DNA of 64,000 nucleotides from Heterocephalus glaber (GCF_000247695.1 NW_004624747.1:12039754-12103753), one strand, 5' to 3'; shown: positions 12,121 through 24,399, counted from the stretch's first letter. Made by a program: numbers and translations. The notes: generated by a model not told the origin, from the sequence alone.

Positions 12121-12375
12121 AAAGCATTACTAACTTGTGACTATTAACTTGTGACTTAACTTAGCCAAAGTTTCTCTACCATTCCTGTGGAAAAATCTCA
12201 CTGATCCATTGAATTGCTCATTAGAATCAATCTTTGGCCTTCGTAAATATTTTAATCAGCAAAAATATTAATATTCAACCTGTAACTTTAGAAATTACAA
12301 TTTAAAATTTTTCACTTTCATGATTTAATTATTTTTAAGTCTTCAGCTTTTCAGAGATTAAAACATAAAAAAAGA

Positions 12376-12492
12376 AAAGCTGGGTATGGTGGCACATGCC
12401 TGTAATCCCAGCACTCAGCAGGCTGAGGGAGGAGACTGCCCTGAGTTCAAGGCCAGCCTGCGCTACATAGTGAGATCCTGTCTCAAAAAGGA
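12376..12492 (+). repeat. B1-like SINE
   Basis: GCTGGGTATGGTGGCACATG to GTGAGATCCTGTCTCAAAAA. First of four SINEs packed into less than 500 bp. Confidence 0.9.
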
Positions 12493-12499
12493 AGGCTGA

Positions 12500-12592
12500 G
12501 GGCTGGAGATTTAGCACAGTGGTGCCAACGCCTGCCTGGCAAGCGCAAGGTCCTGAGTTCGATCCTCGATCCCGTAAGGAAGAAAAAAAAAA
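12500..12592 (+). repeat. ID-like SINE
   Basis: GGGCTGGAGATTTAGCACAG, B box GAGTTCGATCC, degenerate 3' end and A-tail. Inserted next to the B1 tail. Confidence 0.88.
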
Positions 12593-12672
12593 GGCTGGGG
12601 ATGTAGCTCAGTGGAGCCATGCCTGCCTGGCAAGTACAAGGTCCTAAGTTCAATTCCCAGTACCAAAAAAAT
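12593..12672 (+). repeat. ID-like SINE
   Basis: GGCTGGGGATGTAGCTCAGT, then AGTTCAATTCCCAGTACC and tail; begins directly at the A-tail of the previous copy. Confidence 0.88.
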
Positions 12673-12761
12673 AAACAAATGAAAGAAGAAGAAGAAAGCT
12701 ACAACTATTAATTACCATCAATTATTCAAATCTATCCTAAACTCGGGGGCCGGGGATTTGA

Positions 12762-12851
12762 GGGGCCGGGGATTTAGCTCAGTGGTTCCAGTGCCTGCCT
12801 CACAAGCGCAAGGATCCGAGTTCGATCCCTGGTACCAAAAAAAAAAAAATC
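12762..12851 (+). repeat. ID-like SINE with duplicated head
   Basis: GGGGCCGGGGATTTAGCTCA to GGTACC plus A12. Flanked by TCCTAAACTC on both sides. Its first 15 or so bases also occur just upstream (12745-12760), inside the flanks. Confidence 0.88.
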
Positions 12852-13041
12852 CTAAACTCTGAAAATCACACAAACTGTAACAAAATTATTAACAGTGGTT
12901 GGACCATCTACGATTACCTTCTTCCTACTTTATAGTATTTTCCAAACTTTCCATATTGAACACACATTAATTTTTTTAAATGGCTACTTTTTGTTTGATT
13001 TTCAAAGTAATATACAATATTGTAAGATTTTTTTTTTTTCA

Positions 13042-13205
13042 GCTGCGTGTGATAGCACATGCCTGTAATCCTAGCACTCAGGTGGCCAAGGCAGGAAAAT
13101 TACAGCAAGTGCGGGCCAGGCTGGGCTACATAGTGAGTTCATGGCCAGCTGAGCTACATAGTGAGACCCTGTCTCAAAAATAAATAAATAAATAAATAAA
13201 TAAAT
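13042..13205 (+). repeat. B1-like SINE with (AAAT)n tail
   Basis: GTGTGATAGCACATGCCTGT; the GGCTGGGCTACATAGTGAG segment occurs twice (internal duplication of about 30 bp); the tail has become about seven AAAT units (13178-13205). Confidence 0.88.
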
Positions 13206-13966
13206 GTATGTTTCAAATTACAAAAAATTATAAAAATATAACATTTAACATATAAATATTTCAATGGAAAATCTTTAAAGAAAAGCACTATTGTACTTTT
13301 TAAAAGTTCCTGCCAGAAATACAAGAGTATTTATATACAAGAGTATATAAAGAAGCAAAACCACTTTTGTTCCAGATTAAACATTGTAATCCCAAAATTT
13401 AAAAATTCAGTTGATTCTAAAATATAATTCTAAGTGCTAAGAAAATGCCATCTGAAATGGTATTTAAAGTTAGCAGCTCCTAGGAAAACTGATCTTCCAT
13501 GATAAAAACTTTCTAAATTTATTTTTTTAGTGAAATTCTCATGCTAAAAATACAGACTGCTTAACTATATGGTTCTGCCCCCATACAGGCCTTTGGATAC
13601 TGACAAGCGGTGATTTCAAAGCTCCAACACTTCCCAGGTGCTCAGCACTTCTTCACTTGTCACTGCACACAGAGGGCCAGGTTATGCTTTCCACTCTCTG
13701 TCCCAGTTGCATATCTGTGCTGCAAGTTTTAGGTGGCGAGAAGCCCAGGATTATAAACAGCAAAGAATGAGAAGCACTCTTCCTTTGCAATCTCACCTTC
13801 ATCCACGAGAAGCAAAAAACCTGTCTAGCATCCATCTGGCCAATGTAAGATCCCGGCCATCTAATTTGAGCAGGCAGCAGAATCCTCTAATACTTTTCTA
13901 CTCTTAAAACTTGTCACCTTTTCCTTTCCTAAAATTCTACAACCAAGACTGTTTTCATAACTATTC

Positions 13967-14055
13967 TTTTTTTTTTTTTGGGAACCAGGGATCGAACTTG
14001 GGACCTTGCGCTTGGGTGGCAGGCGCCGGAACTACTGAGCTAAATCCCCAGCCCT
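13967..14055 (-). repeat. ID-like SINE
   Basis: T-run, GGAACCAGGGATCGAACTTG, TGAGCTAAATCCCCAGCCC. Flanking duplication AACTATTCTTTT. Confidence 0.92.
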
Positions 14056-15035
14056 TCGGAACTATTCTTTTAGACACAGATCACTTACTACTTACTTTCT
14101 TTCAAATCTCAGAGACCTGTGCAAGAGACTCCCAGATCATGAAACTTAAAACAACAATCAGTTCATCAAAGCATCCAGGGAAGTCTTTTCAAGGTAACAT
14201 CAACTTTTTTTGTTCATGAATTTGAAAACAAGAACAAAGACCCCGCCAAAACAAAACAAAACAACAAAAACCATACTGACCAGAAACCTGAGCACTCTGG
14301 AAACAGCCAGCCAGTAATGGTGACCTTCGCCTTGGAAATCATAGGTAAAAATTCCCCTTGGTTTCCCTTACATTTCCTCTGGGCAGAGGAGACAATGCAA
14401 AAGAATAGGCTGGCTTTACTCTGTAATCACTAAGAAGCCAGCTATTCTTCAGTCTAATAAGAATCAGAGTCCTCCCTGCACATAGGAAATCAGGGCTTCA
14501 ATAAGTGATCCAGTTATTGGGAGTGACACAGTACTTGTAAAATTATGCTAAATTAAGGAAAAAAAATGAAGACAGGGCGCAGTATTGACTGGGGCCTTGG
14601 TCTCATACTGATGATCAGTCACAGGCAGTTACTGTAAAGATCAAGACCAAACACTGCAGGGAAGCCCAAAGAGCACATGATCCCAAGGTGGTGAGGTCAC
14701 CCAACGTCCTGGGAATACAGTAAGGGGATACAGCAGGAGAAGCCACACACGAAGACTCTCCGGGCTGAGATGCTGGCAGGGTGGGTGGCAGGCTGCAGAG
14801 TGTGGTCAGTCATCGGATCTATACAAATAAGATGCACACATTTTTCATGACCTGGCTTCCTGGTTTCTGTTTTGGGCTCCCCACAGGCCCTTGGTGTGAG
14901 AGATGAGCTCTATTCCCAATAGCCAGGGTATGGCATGGTTTTCTCAGCTGAACTTCTAATATCAAAAGGCACAGTACCGAGATTCATTGGAGTTCAGAGT
15001 GCCCAACAGGGAAATCCTTTAAGAAATCCGTTGGT

Positions 15036-15135
15036 GGAGCTGAGTGGGTAGCTCTGTGGTACAGGGCTTGCCCAGCATGTGTGAGGCTCTGGGTTCCATC
15101 CCTTGCGTTGCAAAGTAAAATTTAAAAAATAAAAA
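15036..15135 (+). repeat. Older ID-like SINE
   Basis: GGAGCTGAGTGGGTAGCTCT, CTCTGGGTTCCATCCCTTGC and an A-rich tail. Confidence 0.75.
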
Positions 15136-16387
15136 TAGAAAAAGAATCCATATTGGTAATGGGTACGCCTTTATGCGGTACCCTAGTCAAGGAAGCCACA
15201 AAAACCATTGAGCCCAGCCTTGGAAAACTCAACCTTCTCACAAAAGGTTTTAGTGTTCTAAAAGAGTCCCTGAAGGTATAGTAGGTCAGACCCAAACAAA
15301 AACAAACAAAAAACCCAGAGTCATCTTCTTCCACTGCTTTAGGAGAAACCTTGATAAAGGATTTTAAAAAAAGGTCCAGCAGTTCCCCTCCTTACCATCC
15401 TGCTCAATGATTTTACCTCCACAATACAAACAAGTTCTCAGATACTGATTATGGCCCGTTGGGCTGACTTTACAAGATTAAAATTTCTACAAAGCACCTG
15501 AGACAGACAAAACCTTCAATCAATGCTGTTCAACCCCCCACCCTTGGAATATATCCAGCACCATCCAGAGACTGATCCAAGGTAGGAGACAAATGAGTGA
15601 TGGTCATACATACTAATTTGAGCTGGAAACCTCTGAAGTGCAGAGGTAGCGACTTGGCCGAAAGAAGATGCAGAAGTCAGAAAAATAGAAAAGGTTCATG
15701 ATTGCTGGATTCACATCTCAACACCCTTCAGTTCCGTGTCTGTGGAGCTCCTGCCAGCCACTTTCCACAGGACCCAGGCCGGCAAGGAGGTGGCTGGTGA
15801 GTCCCTCCAGGACTGCAGTAGAGTCCTTCTCAGGCAACGGTCCCACCCAAAGAGCAAGTAGCTTTTGTGGCACTTGTCTTCCCCTGATATTCTGGCTTTA
15901 AAAGGCCCTTGTCATAGCATTTTGTGATGAAAGAAGCCCATTCAGAAGGAGCAAAACAGCTGAAGTTTCTCTAATCACTTCACTCCTACAGGCTTTTTGG
16001 TCAGCTTCAGGAACAAGCAATAGGGTGTGCATTACGAAGCAGGGGGGAAAACAGTCAGTAGCCAAGGAACAAGCCCCAGCAAAAGGACCCCATCGAGGTT
16101 AAAATTGGCATATTGAAGGATGTCTCTTTCTTTCAAATCACCATCCATCCACATGGGACGTGGGCAGCTGCCTGCCCCGTTTGTTACTCTGCATTTTCAA
16201 GCAATTTTACATTCTGAAAATGCTTCAGTCATGCTAGCAGTTATTTGAGGGATCTGGAGACCCTTTGCTGGGGGCATTCCAGGTGCAGAGAACCACAGGT
16301 GCTAGTGTGAGGAGCTGAGAGGCTTACGGTGTCCAGGCAAGCCAGGATGCCAAGGTTAAGCAAGGGTCAGATCCCAAAGGGCTGGTG

Positions 16388-16433
16388 GTGATGCCTAAAT
16401 CCATCTGGCAGTGATGCCTAAATCCATCTGGCA
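16388..16433. repeat. 23-bp perfect tandem duplication
   Basis: Two adjacent identical units beginning GTGATGCCTAAATCC (16388-16410 and 16411-16433). Looks like a local slippage or repair duplication. Confidence 0.9.
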
Positions 16434-16744
16434 AGACCCTCCAAGAGCTGCCTGTGTTTTTAGCTCTTTCTCACCCAGGGAAATGAGTTCAGGATGTAAA
16501 TACCCATCATGCAGGGCAGAAAGGGATAAGTACCCCAAGAAAGGAAACCTGCTAGGCTCTAAAGAGGGAAGAGAGAGCATTTAACAGGTAGATTTCAGAA
16601 TACTTGGTGAAGGAGGCAGCACTGAGTAGAGGCTTCTGAGAAGACATCTGGAAGCTGCCTCCTGCTTCCAAATGGTCAATTATCCTCACTGGAAGATTAA
16701 GTGAATCACACACTGTCATTATTCTTATTTTGCAGAAGAAAAAA

Positions 16745-16786
16745 CTCAAAAAAAAAAAAAAAAAAAAAAGAAGAAGAAGAAGAAAC
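16745..16786. repeat. Poly(A) run passing into (GAA)n
   Basis: About 22 As followed by five AAG units; no SINE body attached on either side. Confidence 0.9.
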
Positions 16787-17506
16787 TACAGCTTGCCCAG
16801 AGCACATGTTTGCAAGATGCGACTAGACTCATGCCTATCCGCCCCACATCCACCTTAACCCCTAGGATGTTATTCCTTCTAGCCCACAGTGGATAACTGG
16901 GCCACTCTGCCGCTGCCACCTCTGCCCATGCTGCTCTGGTGGCTGACTGAAGTATCACTGCTGTGATTCCACCAAGCACACCATCACTGAGAAGCCAGAA
17001 CTCAGATCCTGTCTTCAGTCTTCTTCCTGACATTTGAATGCATCATGCACAAGAAGAGCAGAAATGACTCAGAGAAACACAATTTCAGGATGAGAAGACT
17101 TGGCATCTGTTTCTCCACCTGCCCAAGAGACGAACAGAAGGGGCCTACTACCTACCTACTGCCACCACCAAGGCTGAGGAACAGGACATGTCACTGGGAC
17201 CTTCTCCACTAACAGGAATGCTGAGGAGTTCTGGGAGCAGCAGAATCACACTGATCCAGAAGGAGCTCTCAAGGTGGTCTTTTCATCGACAAGACTATTA
17301 TTTATCCCAACAGACCACATGGCAGAGACTGCATGCAGTGCTCAGCTACGCTACGCCATGTCACTGACTTCCTGCAGCCTGGCAGCATAGGATTATTTTT
17401 CCATAGAACAGATGAAGGAAGCCAGCCAAAGCTTAACTAGAATCTCCAGGGACAGCCTGACCAACTCCCTTGGTAATTCTGGAGCACATCAAAGTTTAAG
17501 GAAACA

Positions 17507-17588
17507 GGGCTGGAGATTTAGCTCAGTGGTTCCGCTGCCTGCCTCACAAGCACAAGGACCCGAGTTTGATCCCCGGTACCAAAAATTT
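17507..17588 (+). repeat. ID-like SINE
   Basis: GGGCTGGAGATTTAGCTCAG to CCCCGGTACC. Flanking duplication AGTTTAAGGAAACA. Confidence 0.92.
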
Positions 17589-17635
17589 TTTAAAAGTTTA
17601 AGGAAACACAAAGCTCTAGTCTGGGAATCTATCTT

Positions 17636-17715
17636 TTGGTGTAGGGCACTAAACCTAGGGACTTACGCATGCTAAATGCTAAGCACACACTCTGTCACTG
17701 AGCTATGCCCTTGCT
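17636..17715 (-). repeat. Older ID-like SINE
   Basis: GGTGTAGGGCACTAAACCTA, CTCTGTCACTGAGCTATGCC. Confidence 0.65.
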
Positions 17716-17753
17716 CCTCTGGGTTCTAATGTGTGTTCTACTATATGTATCTT

Positions 17754-17838
17754 CTCTTTTTTTTGGTACCAGGGATCGAACTCGGGTCCTTGCACTTGCG
17801 CAGCAGGCAGCAAAACCACTGAGCTAAATCCCCGGCCC
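17754..17838 (-). repeat. ID-like SINE
   Basis: TTGGTACCAGGGATCGAACT, GAGCTAAATCCCCGGCCC. Flanking duplication ATGTATCTTCT. The subfamily carries GCGCAGCAGGCAGCAAAACC (reverse of the TGCTGCGCAAG type). Confidence 0.92.
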
Positions 17839-18119
17839 TACATGTATCTTCTGATAGCCCCTCACAGGATTCTGTTCTTTATTCGAACACCCAAATACTG
17901 GCAGAGTGTGGAGTATGGGGTGAATCCAAGCCAGCCCGAGGATCAAGAAGAACAAAGTGTACTGTCCTCTTTAAGGAATGGTCATGCCTGGGTGGTGTAG
18001 GGGTGTGCCATGCTAATTAGAAACACCAATCCTTAGAGAACAAAAACAGCAGGTGCAGAAGCATCACACTGTAGACTGTTTACAAAAGACCCTATTTCCA
18101 ATACTGGCTACACATCTGA

Positions 18120-18260
18120 ACAATCTATAACACATTTAACACCCAGGCCCAACCTCAGCAGAGACTAATTCAGAAGCTCTGCAGTGAGTTCTGGGCATCA
18201 GCTTTTTAGAAAGTTCTAGACATGTTTCTGATGCCTACCAGTATTAAAGACAGCTGAACT
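18120..18260. repeat. MER-type hAT DNA transposon remnant (tentative)
   Basis: CCCAGGCCCAACCTCAGCAG, ATTCAGAAGCTCTGCAGTG and ATCAGCTTTTTAGAAAG resemble the middle of MER5B/MER20-class non-autonomous elements. Weak match. Confidence 0.4.
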
Positions 18261-18349
18261 GATTAATAGTGGAAGACATATAGCTTCTGCTTCATAAAAA
18301 CACCTTATACCCAGCTGCACAATCAACAGTTTCTGCTCCTAAAAGATAA

Positions 18350-18485
18350 CATCAAGAAACATGCACGGTCCTCTCAGGAGGGAAGGAATACAATCAGGTT
18401 CCATGAAAGTCATGCTAGGGTCAAAAAACAGTATCTTCCTTAGAAGAATCAAAACAGACATTAGCTGATGACACCTGTGGTGAAT
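18350..18485. repeat. Direct repeat arm A
   Basis: Imperfectly repeated at 19010-19145 in the same orientation: shared ACATG(C)ACGGTCC, CTATGAAAG/CCATGAAAG, AGGGTCAAAAAAC and AAACAGACRTTA. Confidence 0.6.
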
Positions 18486-18499
18486 TCTTTAAATTTTAT

Positions 18500-18990
18500 G
18501 TTGTCTCGGTATTCATACTGAATATAAGCTGGACTTTCCTATCCCAGGAGCAGGGCCCAGTCACCCTTGAGATAGTTTCCAGTTCTCCACCTTTCTCTGT
18601 TTCTCAATGGGGCTGATACAGGTCTCTGCCTTATACAACCACCTCCTGGGGAACACTTCCCTAGGAGACAGCTACACAGCCTGGTTAAGCAGCCCTACTG
18701 ACCCCTAACCCCTGCATGGACTGCAGATATGCCACAGTGACCACCTCTTGGTCACTGGGTGACTTCCTTTGTCCCTGATTGCTTAAAACCCATTAATTAA
18801 CCCTCCCTGCAAGAAATCTGTTTGTATAATCCCTGGATCCAATAAAGGTGTTGGCCCACACCTCTCTTCTCCCTCACCCTTCCCAAGGGCTCCCTGATCT
18901 GTGTGCCTGTGTGTATGGCCCCCAGGGGTGCCACGTGCCCACCAGAACCTATAATGACATCTTTATTTCCACTAGTGTCTCTCAAGATCC
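18500..18990 (+). mobile_element. LTR-like segment (solo LTR candidate)
   Basis: No ORF. Has an LTR layout: a U3-like stretch, GCAAGAAATCTGTTTGTATA, then GATCCAATAAAGGTGTTG (AATAAA) and a C/T-rich U5-like part with GTGTCTCTCAAGATCC. Lies between two direct-repeat arms. Family and ends not resolved. Confidence 0.5.
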
Positions 18991-19009
18991 TAAAATGAAA
19001 TAATCACCA

Positions 19010-19145
19010 ATAAAAACACATGGTCCTTGCCGAAGGGGAGTAGGATGAATAGGTACTATGAAAGGAAGTCTTACCAGGGTCAAAAAACCAAAATGCTAGC
19101 CTCCTGAGAGCAGCAAAAACAGACGTTATCTGATAATGGCACAGG
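19010..19145. repeat. Direct repeat arm B
   Basis: Partner of 18350-18485, about 660 bp apart. Confidence 0.6.
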
Positions 19146-19407
19146 CTCATCTCCAAACAAATACTTTCAGAGTCACAAATGTTCTTGTCCTCTAAAGGAG
19201 TCCATGCATCACAGTGATGGTGATGACAGTGATGACAGACCAGACCTTTGATAAGCTCTGCTGTTGACAAAGCATTCTAGCAGATGTTGTTCATTTGATC
19301 CTCAAAAACGCCAAGTAGGCATTATTATACTAATTTAGACCTAAGGAATGAGGAAGTTACTCACATGTTAAAATTTTAGGATTTCTTATGTTCTATCTCA
19401 CAAAAAA

Positions 19408-19580
19408 AATCAGAGACTATACACCTTAAGTACAGGCCATATAAAGGGTCCCGAATTGACTAGACTGGCTGAAATTAACTGAACCGCTTTTCCATGGATG
19501 GTATTAACCCTCAACTGTACTTAGCTCCATACAAGACTGTGATTCACCCTGGGGACTTGGTGGTAATTCTAGAAAAAAGA
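19408..19580. repeat. Unclassified dispersed repeat, copy 2
   Basis: Partner of 8787-8985 in the same orientation; also begins right after an A-run. Shares CTTTTCCATGGATGG and CCTGGGGACYTGRTGG. Confidence 0.65.
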
Positions 19581-20119
19581 GCCAATGTAAAGTTGTCATT
19601 ACAGATGGGTGTCGATAAGCATTCCAAAGAGGAGGTTATGTTAATTCTGCTTAGATTAACAAGTACTTACTGAGTGTCTACTGTACCCAGAGTGCCAGGC
19701 CTTGGGGATTCAGAAGTGAACCAGACAGTTTCTGCCCTGGAGAAACCTCACTCTAGTGGGTCAAACAGGTACAGGGCAGTAGCACCAGTACAATGCAGCA
19801 AGTTGCACAGAAGGCTCAAAGGGGTGCAGGGGTGCAGGGGGCTCACCTGGAAGAAACAAGGCTGAGCTGCACCGCAAAAAGTCATGAAACAGCAAGAGAG
19901 GAAGAATATATAACTTGTACCCTGTAGTGAACAGAAGAGGACTTTGCTGTAAAGGGTCCCACTGTCAATTCATACATGTGAATTTATTTCCTTATAAGTT
20001 TGGTTAGCATAAATTGGTTTCTCAGAACTTGATTATTCCTGAGTGAACTCATGAATTCAAGCCATAGAAAAGGCAAAGCTAAGAAACAAACCCTGGTCTT
20101 GGGGCTGGGCCATTGTTCT

Positions 20120-20217
20120 GTCATACCCACTCTGGCCTTGAACTCATAGGGATCCTCCTGCCTCAGCTTCCCAAGTGCTGGGATTACAGGTGTGCACCAC
20201 CAGGCCCACCCCATACT
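20120..20217 (-). repeat. B1-like SINE (partial)
   Basis: TCTGGCCTTGAACTCATAGG, GCTGGGATTACAGGTGTGCA; the distal part is missing. Confidence 0.85.
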
Positions 20218-22214
20218 TTTAAAAAAATCAGTAAATATACCATCAATCTGAATGGTGCTTTGGAGTTTGGAGAGAGCTTGAGCTTACACTTTTCCACCTA
20301 ATTCTTATAATTTCATTCTTCTGATGAAAAAACCAAGCCTGGGAGAAAATAGACTTATCAGTGGTCATCTGGCAAACAGGCAGAATGGGATCGAGAAGTT
20401 CAATGCTCTTGTTCCCAGGGTGGAGGACAGGACAATCTGACCTGCAGCAACCACAGCAGCAGGTGAAGCTGACAGACACAGAGTGGCCTCAAAACCCTGC
20501 TGGCGATGGTTTACATCGATTCCAAGTACTATTCCCAGCAAAGTGAAACTTATAAAGATGGAAAGCCAATCGAAGGCATGAGATGTTGAGAGAGATTAGC
20601 TAAAAATTGCAGGTGGAATGGAAAATTCTTCCACTGCTCTCCCAAAGGTGCTCCCTCATTCTCACTCATGTTCAAAGTCACAAAGACCCCAAGTTGTACC
20701 GAGGTCTTGTTTGATCTTGTGCTTTCCAGTGCTATCTGGCAGGGCCTTGATCCAAACACTTCTTCAGGGTAAAAGAAAACAAGTGGCTCTAGGGACACAC
20801 CTGTCAACCAGGGCCCCCAAATCATTCCCCTAAATACATAATGCTGAGAGGAAGGAAATTCCAGCTCTGCAGGGCACTATGCTTAGGAAAAGGGGTCACA
20901 GGCAAGAAATGCTGGCAAGGCTCATTACAAATGTCTTTGCTGCTGGGGCCTGTATTGTTTGGCTGGAAGGCGTAGGCTTCTCTCAGAGAGAAGGAATGTC
21001 CAGAAGCATTTCAGACAGTAAAAGACGTTCTCTGAGCCAGTTCCCCAGCTCCCCTTCATACCATTGAGTAGGACAGCAAGCAACTGAATCTACCAGCAAG
21101 CTTGGAAAAGCAAGATTTTCATTTCTACAAAAATAAGAAAGCAAATGATGAGCTTTGATTTGGCTCTGCAAACCTTAAGATAGTTCCTTGCCCAGTGGGA
21201 GCCAGAGCTAGTGCAGCCTTCCTATGCCATCTGGTACACCAAGAGGGAAGCCCCCTCACCGGGCCAGAAAGTATAAAGGCTGCATTGTGTGAAAAATGCC
21301 ATGGCAATAAAGAGACCCTAGTCAGCCAGAAATAACAGGCACGTGAAGGAAATGTTTTTAAAACAACTCAAAAATTCCAAGAACAGATTATCACAACTAT
21401 CCCAGGTTCATAGCCCTTTCTTGGTATGCAGGCCCATCCCATAGTTATTAGTCACTGAGAGGTAACTTTTCCAAGGGTCCCTTCCTTCCCAGTCTCTGTG
21501 ACCACTCCAGTTCTGGTACTCACTCAGAATGGGGGCCAGACAGGGCTGGACAGATGTGCTCTCTCTGCACTGTCCAACACAGCAGCCACTAGCCCCAGGA
21601 GATACCAAAACCTTACAATGTGGTCACTGGGACCAAGGACCTGAACCTGCTATTTTATCAATTTTAATTTTAACTGGCTGTGTGGATGAGCAGATGTGAT
21701 ATAGGATGGAAAGCTTGGGAGCTTCCAGGCTGATGAGAATCAGGACAGGGTCTCTCTGGCCTGCTCCCTGGCCATGTCTGGCCTCGAGACCCTCCACACA
21801 GTACCGAATCACTGCTCCACTACCTTCCTTCCAGCCCAGAACTTGCCCTGATACAACATCATCTATGAGTCCCAATTCTCTGGGCTAACTTTATGTGGTA
21901 GCCATGATCAGCCATCATATGTCGTTAACTTTTCATTCACCAGACAGTCCCTGACCTCAAGGAGTTCATAACAGTTTGAAACAGTACTTTATAATAAAAA
22001 CCTTCCACTGGATCCACGGCACTCGTTGTCTATTCTACTCCTGTCTACCACTGTCCTCAGAAACCCCTATACTAGAGTTAGTCTTCCTCCTTCCTGTCTG
22101 CCTCCCCACATTGTGCCTATCCTCTGATGTCCGTGCATTCTCCCGGAAGCTTTCCATGCCTGCCCTTGCTGCAAGCTATGGCTCCTCCCTTCTGTCATTT
22201 TGTAGTACCTTCTC

Positions 22215-22345
22215 TCATCCTGCAAATATGGAAACTAAGGCTTAGGGGTTAAGTCGCTTGTCCAAGGCCATACGCTCAGAAAGCAATAAGAATACAAGTC
22301 CTCTGATTCCCAAATCGTGTTCCTTGACCCATCCAGCTACTCATG
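22215..22345 (-). repeat. MIR-like fragment
   Basis: GGAAACTAAGGCTTAGGGG, GTCCAAGGCCATACG and TCTGATTCCCAAATCGTG follow the order of the reverse complement of MIR. Confidence 0.55.
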
Positions 22346-22454
22346 GGTGAAGTTATCAACTCTTCACAACAGGATGCAGAGACCAGAACACACCCAGTTT
22401 TTAAAATCTCCTTCTATGCCCAACATATAGTAGATTCAAAGTAAATGCTGGTGG

Positions 22455-22540
22455 GCCGTAGTTTTAGCTCAGTGGCACTGCACCTACCTGGCAAGCGCAA
22501 GGTCCTGAGTTTGATCACCAGTACCGAGAGAAATAAAAAA
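22455..22540 (+). repeat. ID-like SINE
   Basis: GCCGTAGTTTTAGCTCAGTG to CAGTACCGAGAGAAATAAAA. Perfect 14-bp target duplication GTAAATGCTGGTGG (22441-22454 and 22541-22554). Confidence 0.93.
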
Positions 22541-23648
22541 GTAAATGCTGGTGGACAAACTGGCCAAGCTGTCCCTCTCTTTAGTCTCAAAGCATCCCAT
22601 GACTAACTTGCCTTGGTCATTTCTGAGCAGTGGGACAGTAAGCATCCCCACACTCAGCGAGACAGGGACAAAGATGACTGCACAAATGCCCATCCACAGC
22701 CACCTGGGGATGAGGTTCTCTCAAGAACCAATTGCTTCAAACAACCCAATGACAACTAAATACCTCTTAACACCTCAGGGATCTGGAGACCTAGGACTAT
22801 GACCTGTCTATCTCTGGATCCCTCTTGGTGCCCAGAAGAGAGCGGGCACTTAATAAATACAAGGCTGGTGATGAACATCTTTGCTGATGTACACTATACA
22901 TATAACTCATGTAATCCTCACTGTCTGCCTGAGTATTTTGTACACAGGGACACTGAGGTCAGAGGGATCAAGTGCTTGCCCAGGTGACTAAGAAGCAGAG
23001 AAGCTGAAGAGAGGAGGAATCTAGCTCTGGAACCTCTGCTCTTAAGCACTGACTGTATTTCTGCTGACTGACACCCCCGGAAAACAGTATTAAAAACCAT
23101 TCAGACCTGAAACCATCTGGTGGGGCTCAGGAGGGCAGGCATCTGAGTTGGGGGGCCCTTTGGTGCTGAGCGCAGGGAGCAGGGCACCTGCGGAGGGGAG
23201 GAACTGCAGTGGAGAGGGGAGGCTGCTTATGGATGGGGGACTGATCAAGTAAGTACACATTATAGGACAATGGCAGTAACAAATTAAGAAAGAACAATCA
23301 GAATGAACCAGAGGTATTGCATCAGAATTAAAGGTATCAATTTGAGCTTGTGATTTTCAACATATTTAAATAGATAATGAAATAACATAGGTGCATATGT
23401 GTATGTATGTGGACATCCATACACATGTTCCCTAATTCTGCCTGCTGAGAGGGCCTGAAGCCAGCAATACCCCAATAGCAAAAGGAAAAGAGTAAAATCA
23501 AACCTGGAACACTGGATATGAGAATGCAAGGAAATGTTTAAAGAATGACATGTCAAAGGCACATGGAAGCCAACCTTGAATGAGATCCCACTGGCCAAAT
23601 CAGGGTCAATTACAGCATTAAAGTCAACAACAGAATTAACAAATTTTA

Positions 23649-23725
23649 GGGCCAGGGATTTAGCTCAGTGGTTTTGCCAGGCACAAGGACCCGAGTTCAA
23701 TCCCTGGCACCAAAAAAAAAAAAAG
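23649..23725 (+). repeat. ID-like SINE with internal deletion
   Basis: GGGCCAGGGATTTAGCTCAG then TTTTGCCAGGCACAAGGACC: about 13 bp missing between the A and B boxes. Flanking duplication GAATTAACAAATTTTA. Confidence 0.92.
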
Positions 23726-24399
23726 AATTAACAAATTTTAAATCACTGTTATAAAAAAGAAACCTCTATCATAAGCCCCTATCATAATATGGAAAAACAT
23801 AAGTGCATACAGATACAAATATATTGAAAAGTATATTGATAGGGTCAGGATAGTAATTCAATTTTAAAGTGTCTTTCCAAGAAATACTTCTTGATCAAGG
23901 GGAAAGAATAACTGTACAATAAAGGAGCCAGACAAACCTACTGCTCTGATCTGGATGAGTCCCACAAAGGTGAGTGTGTTTAAGGCTCACAACTAAATGC
24001 AGAGCACAAAGGCTCAGCTTTAACACCACAGACCACTGTGGGAGACCCATCTAAACCAGAACACACTGGTCATGAGACACAAGGAAACCATGTGCCACCT
24101 GCGAGGATGCAGGGAGGGTCTGGTGTCACTCACACGCTGGTCCCACCAAAGATACAGGACCTGAATCTAGTCACGAGGACCTGTCACACTCACAACAAGG
24201 GACGTACTAAGAAATGATGATCTTGGACACAAAAGTATGCAGGTCACGAAAATCAAGGGAAGGCTGAGGAATGTTTCAGGCTGAAAGGGACTCAAGAAAC
24301 AGGATAACTAATGAGTGGTCCCAAGCTGGACCCTTTTACTGCCACAGCCATTACCAGAACAACCTGTGAGCTTGAACTTTTGTTGCTGTTGTTATTGTC

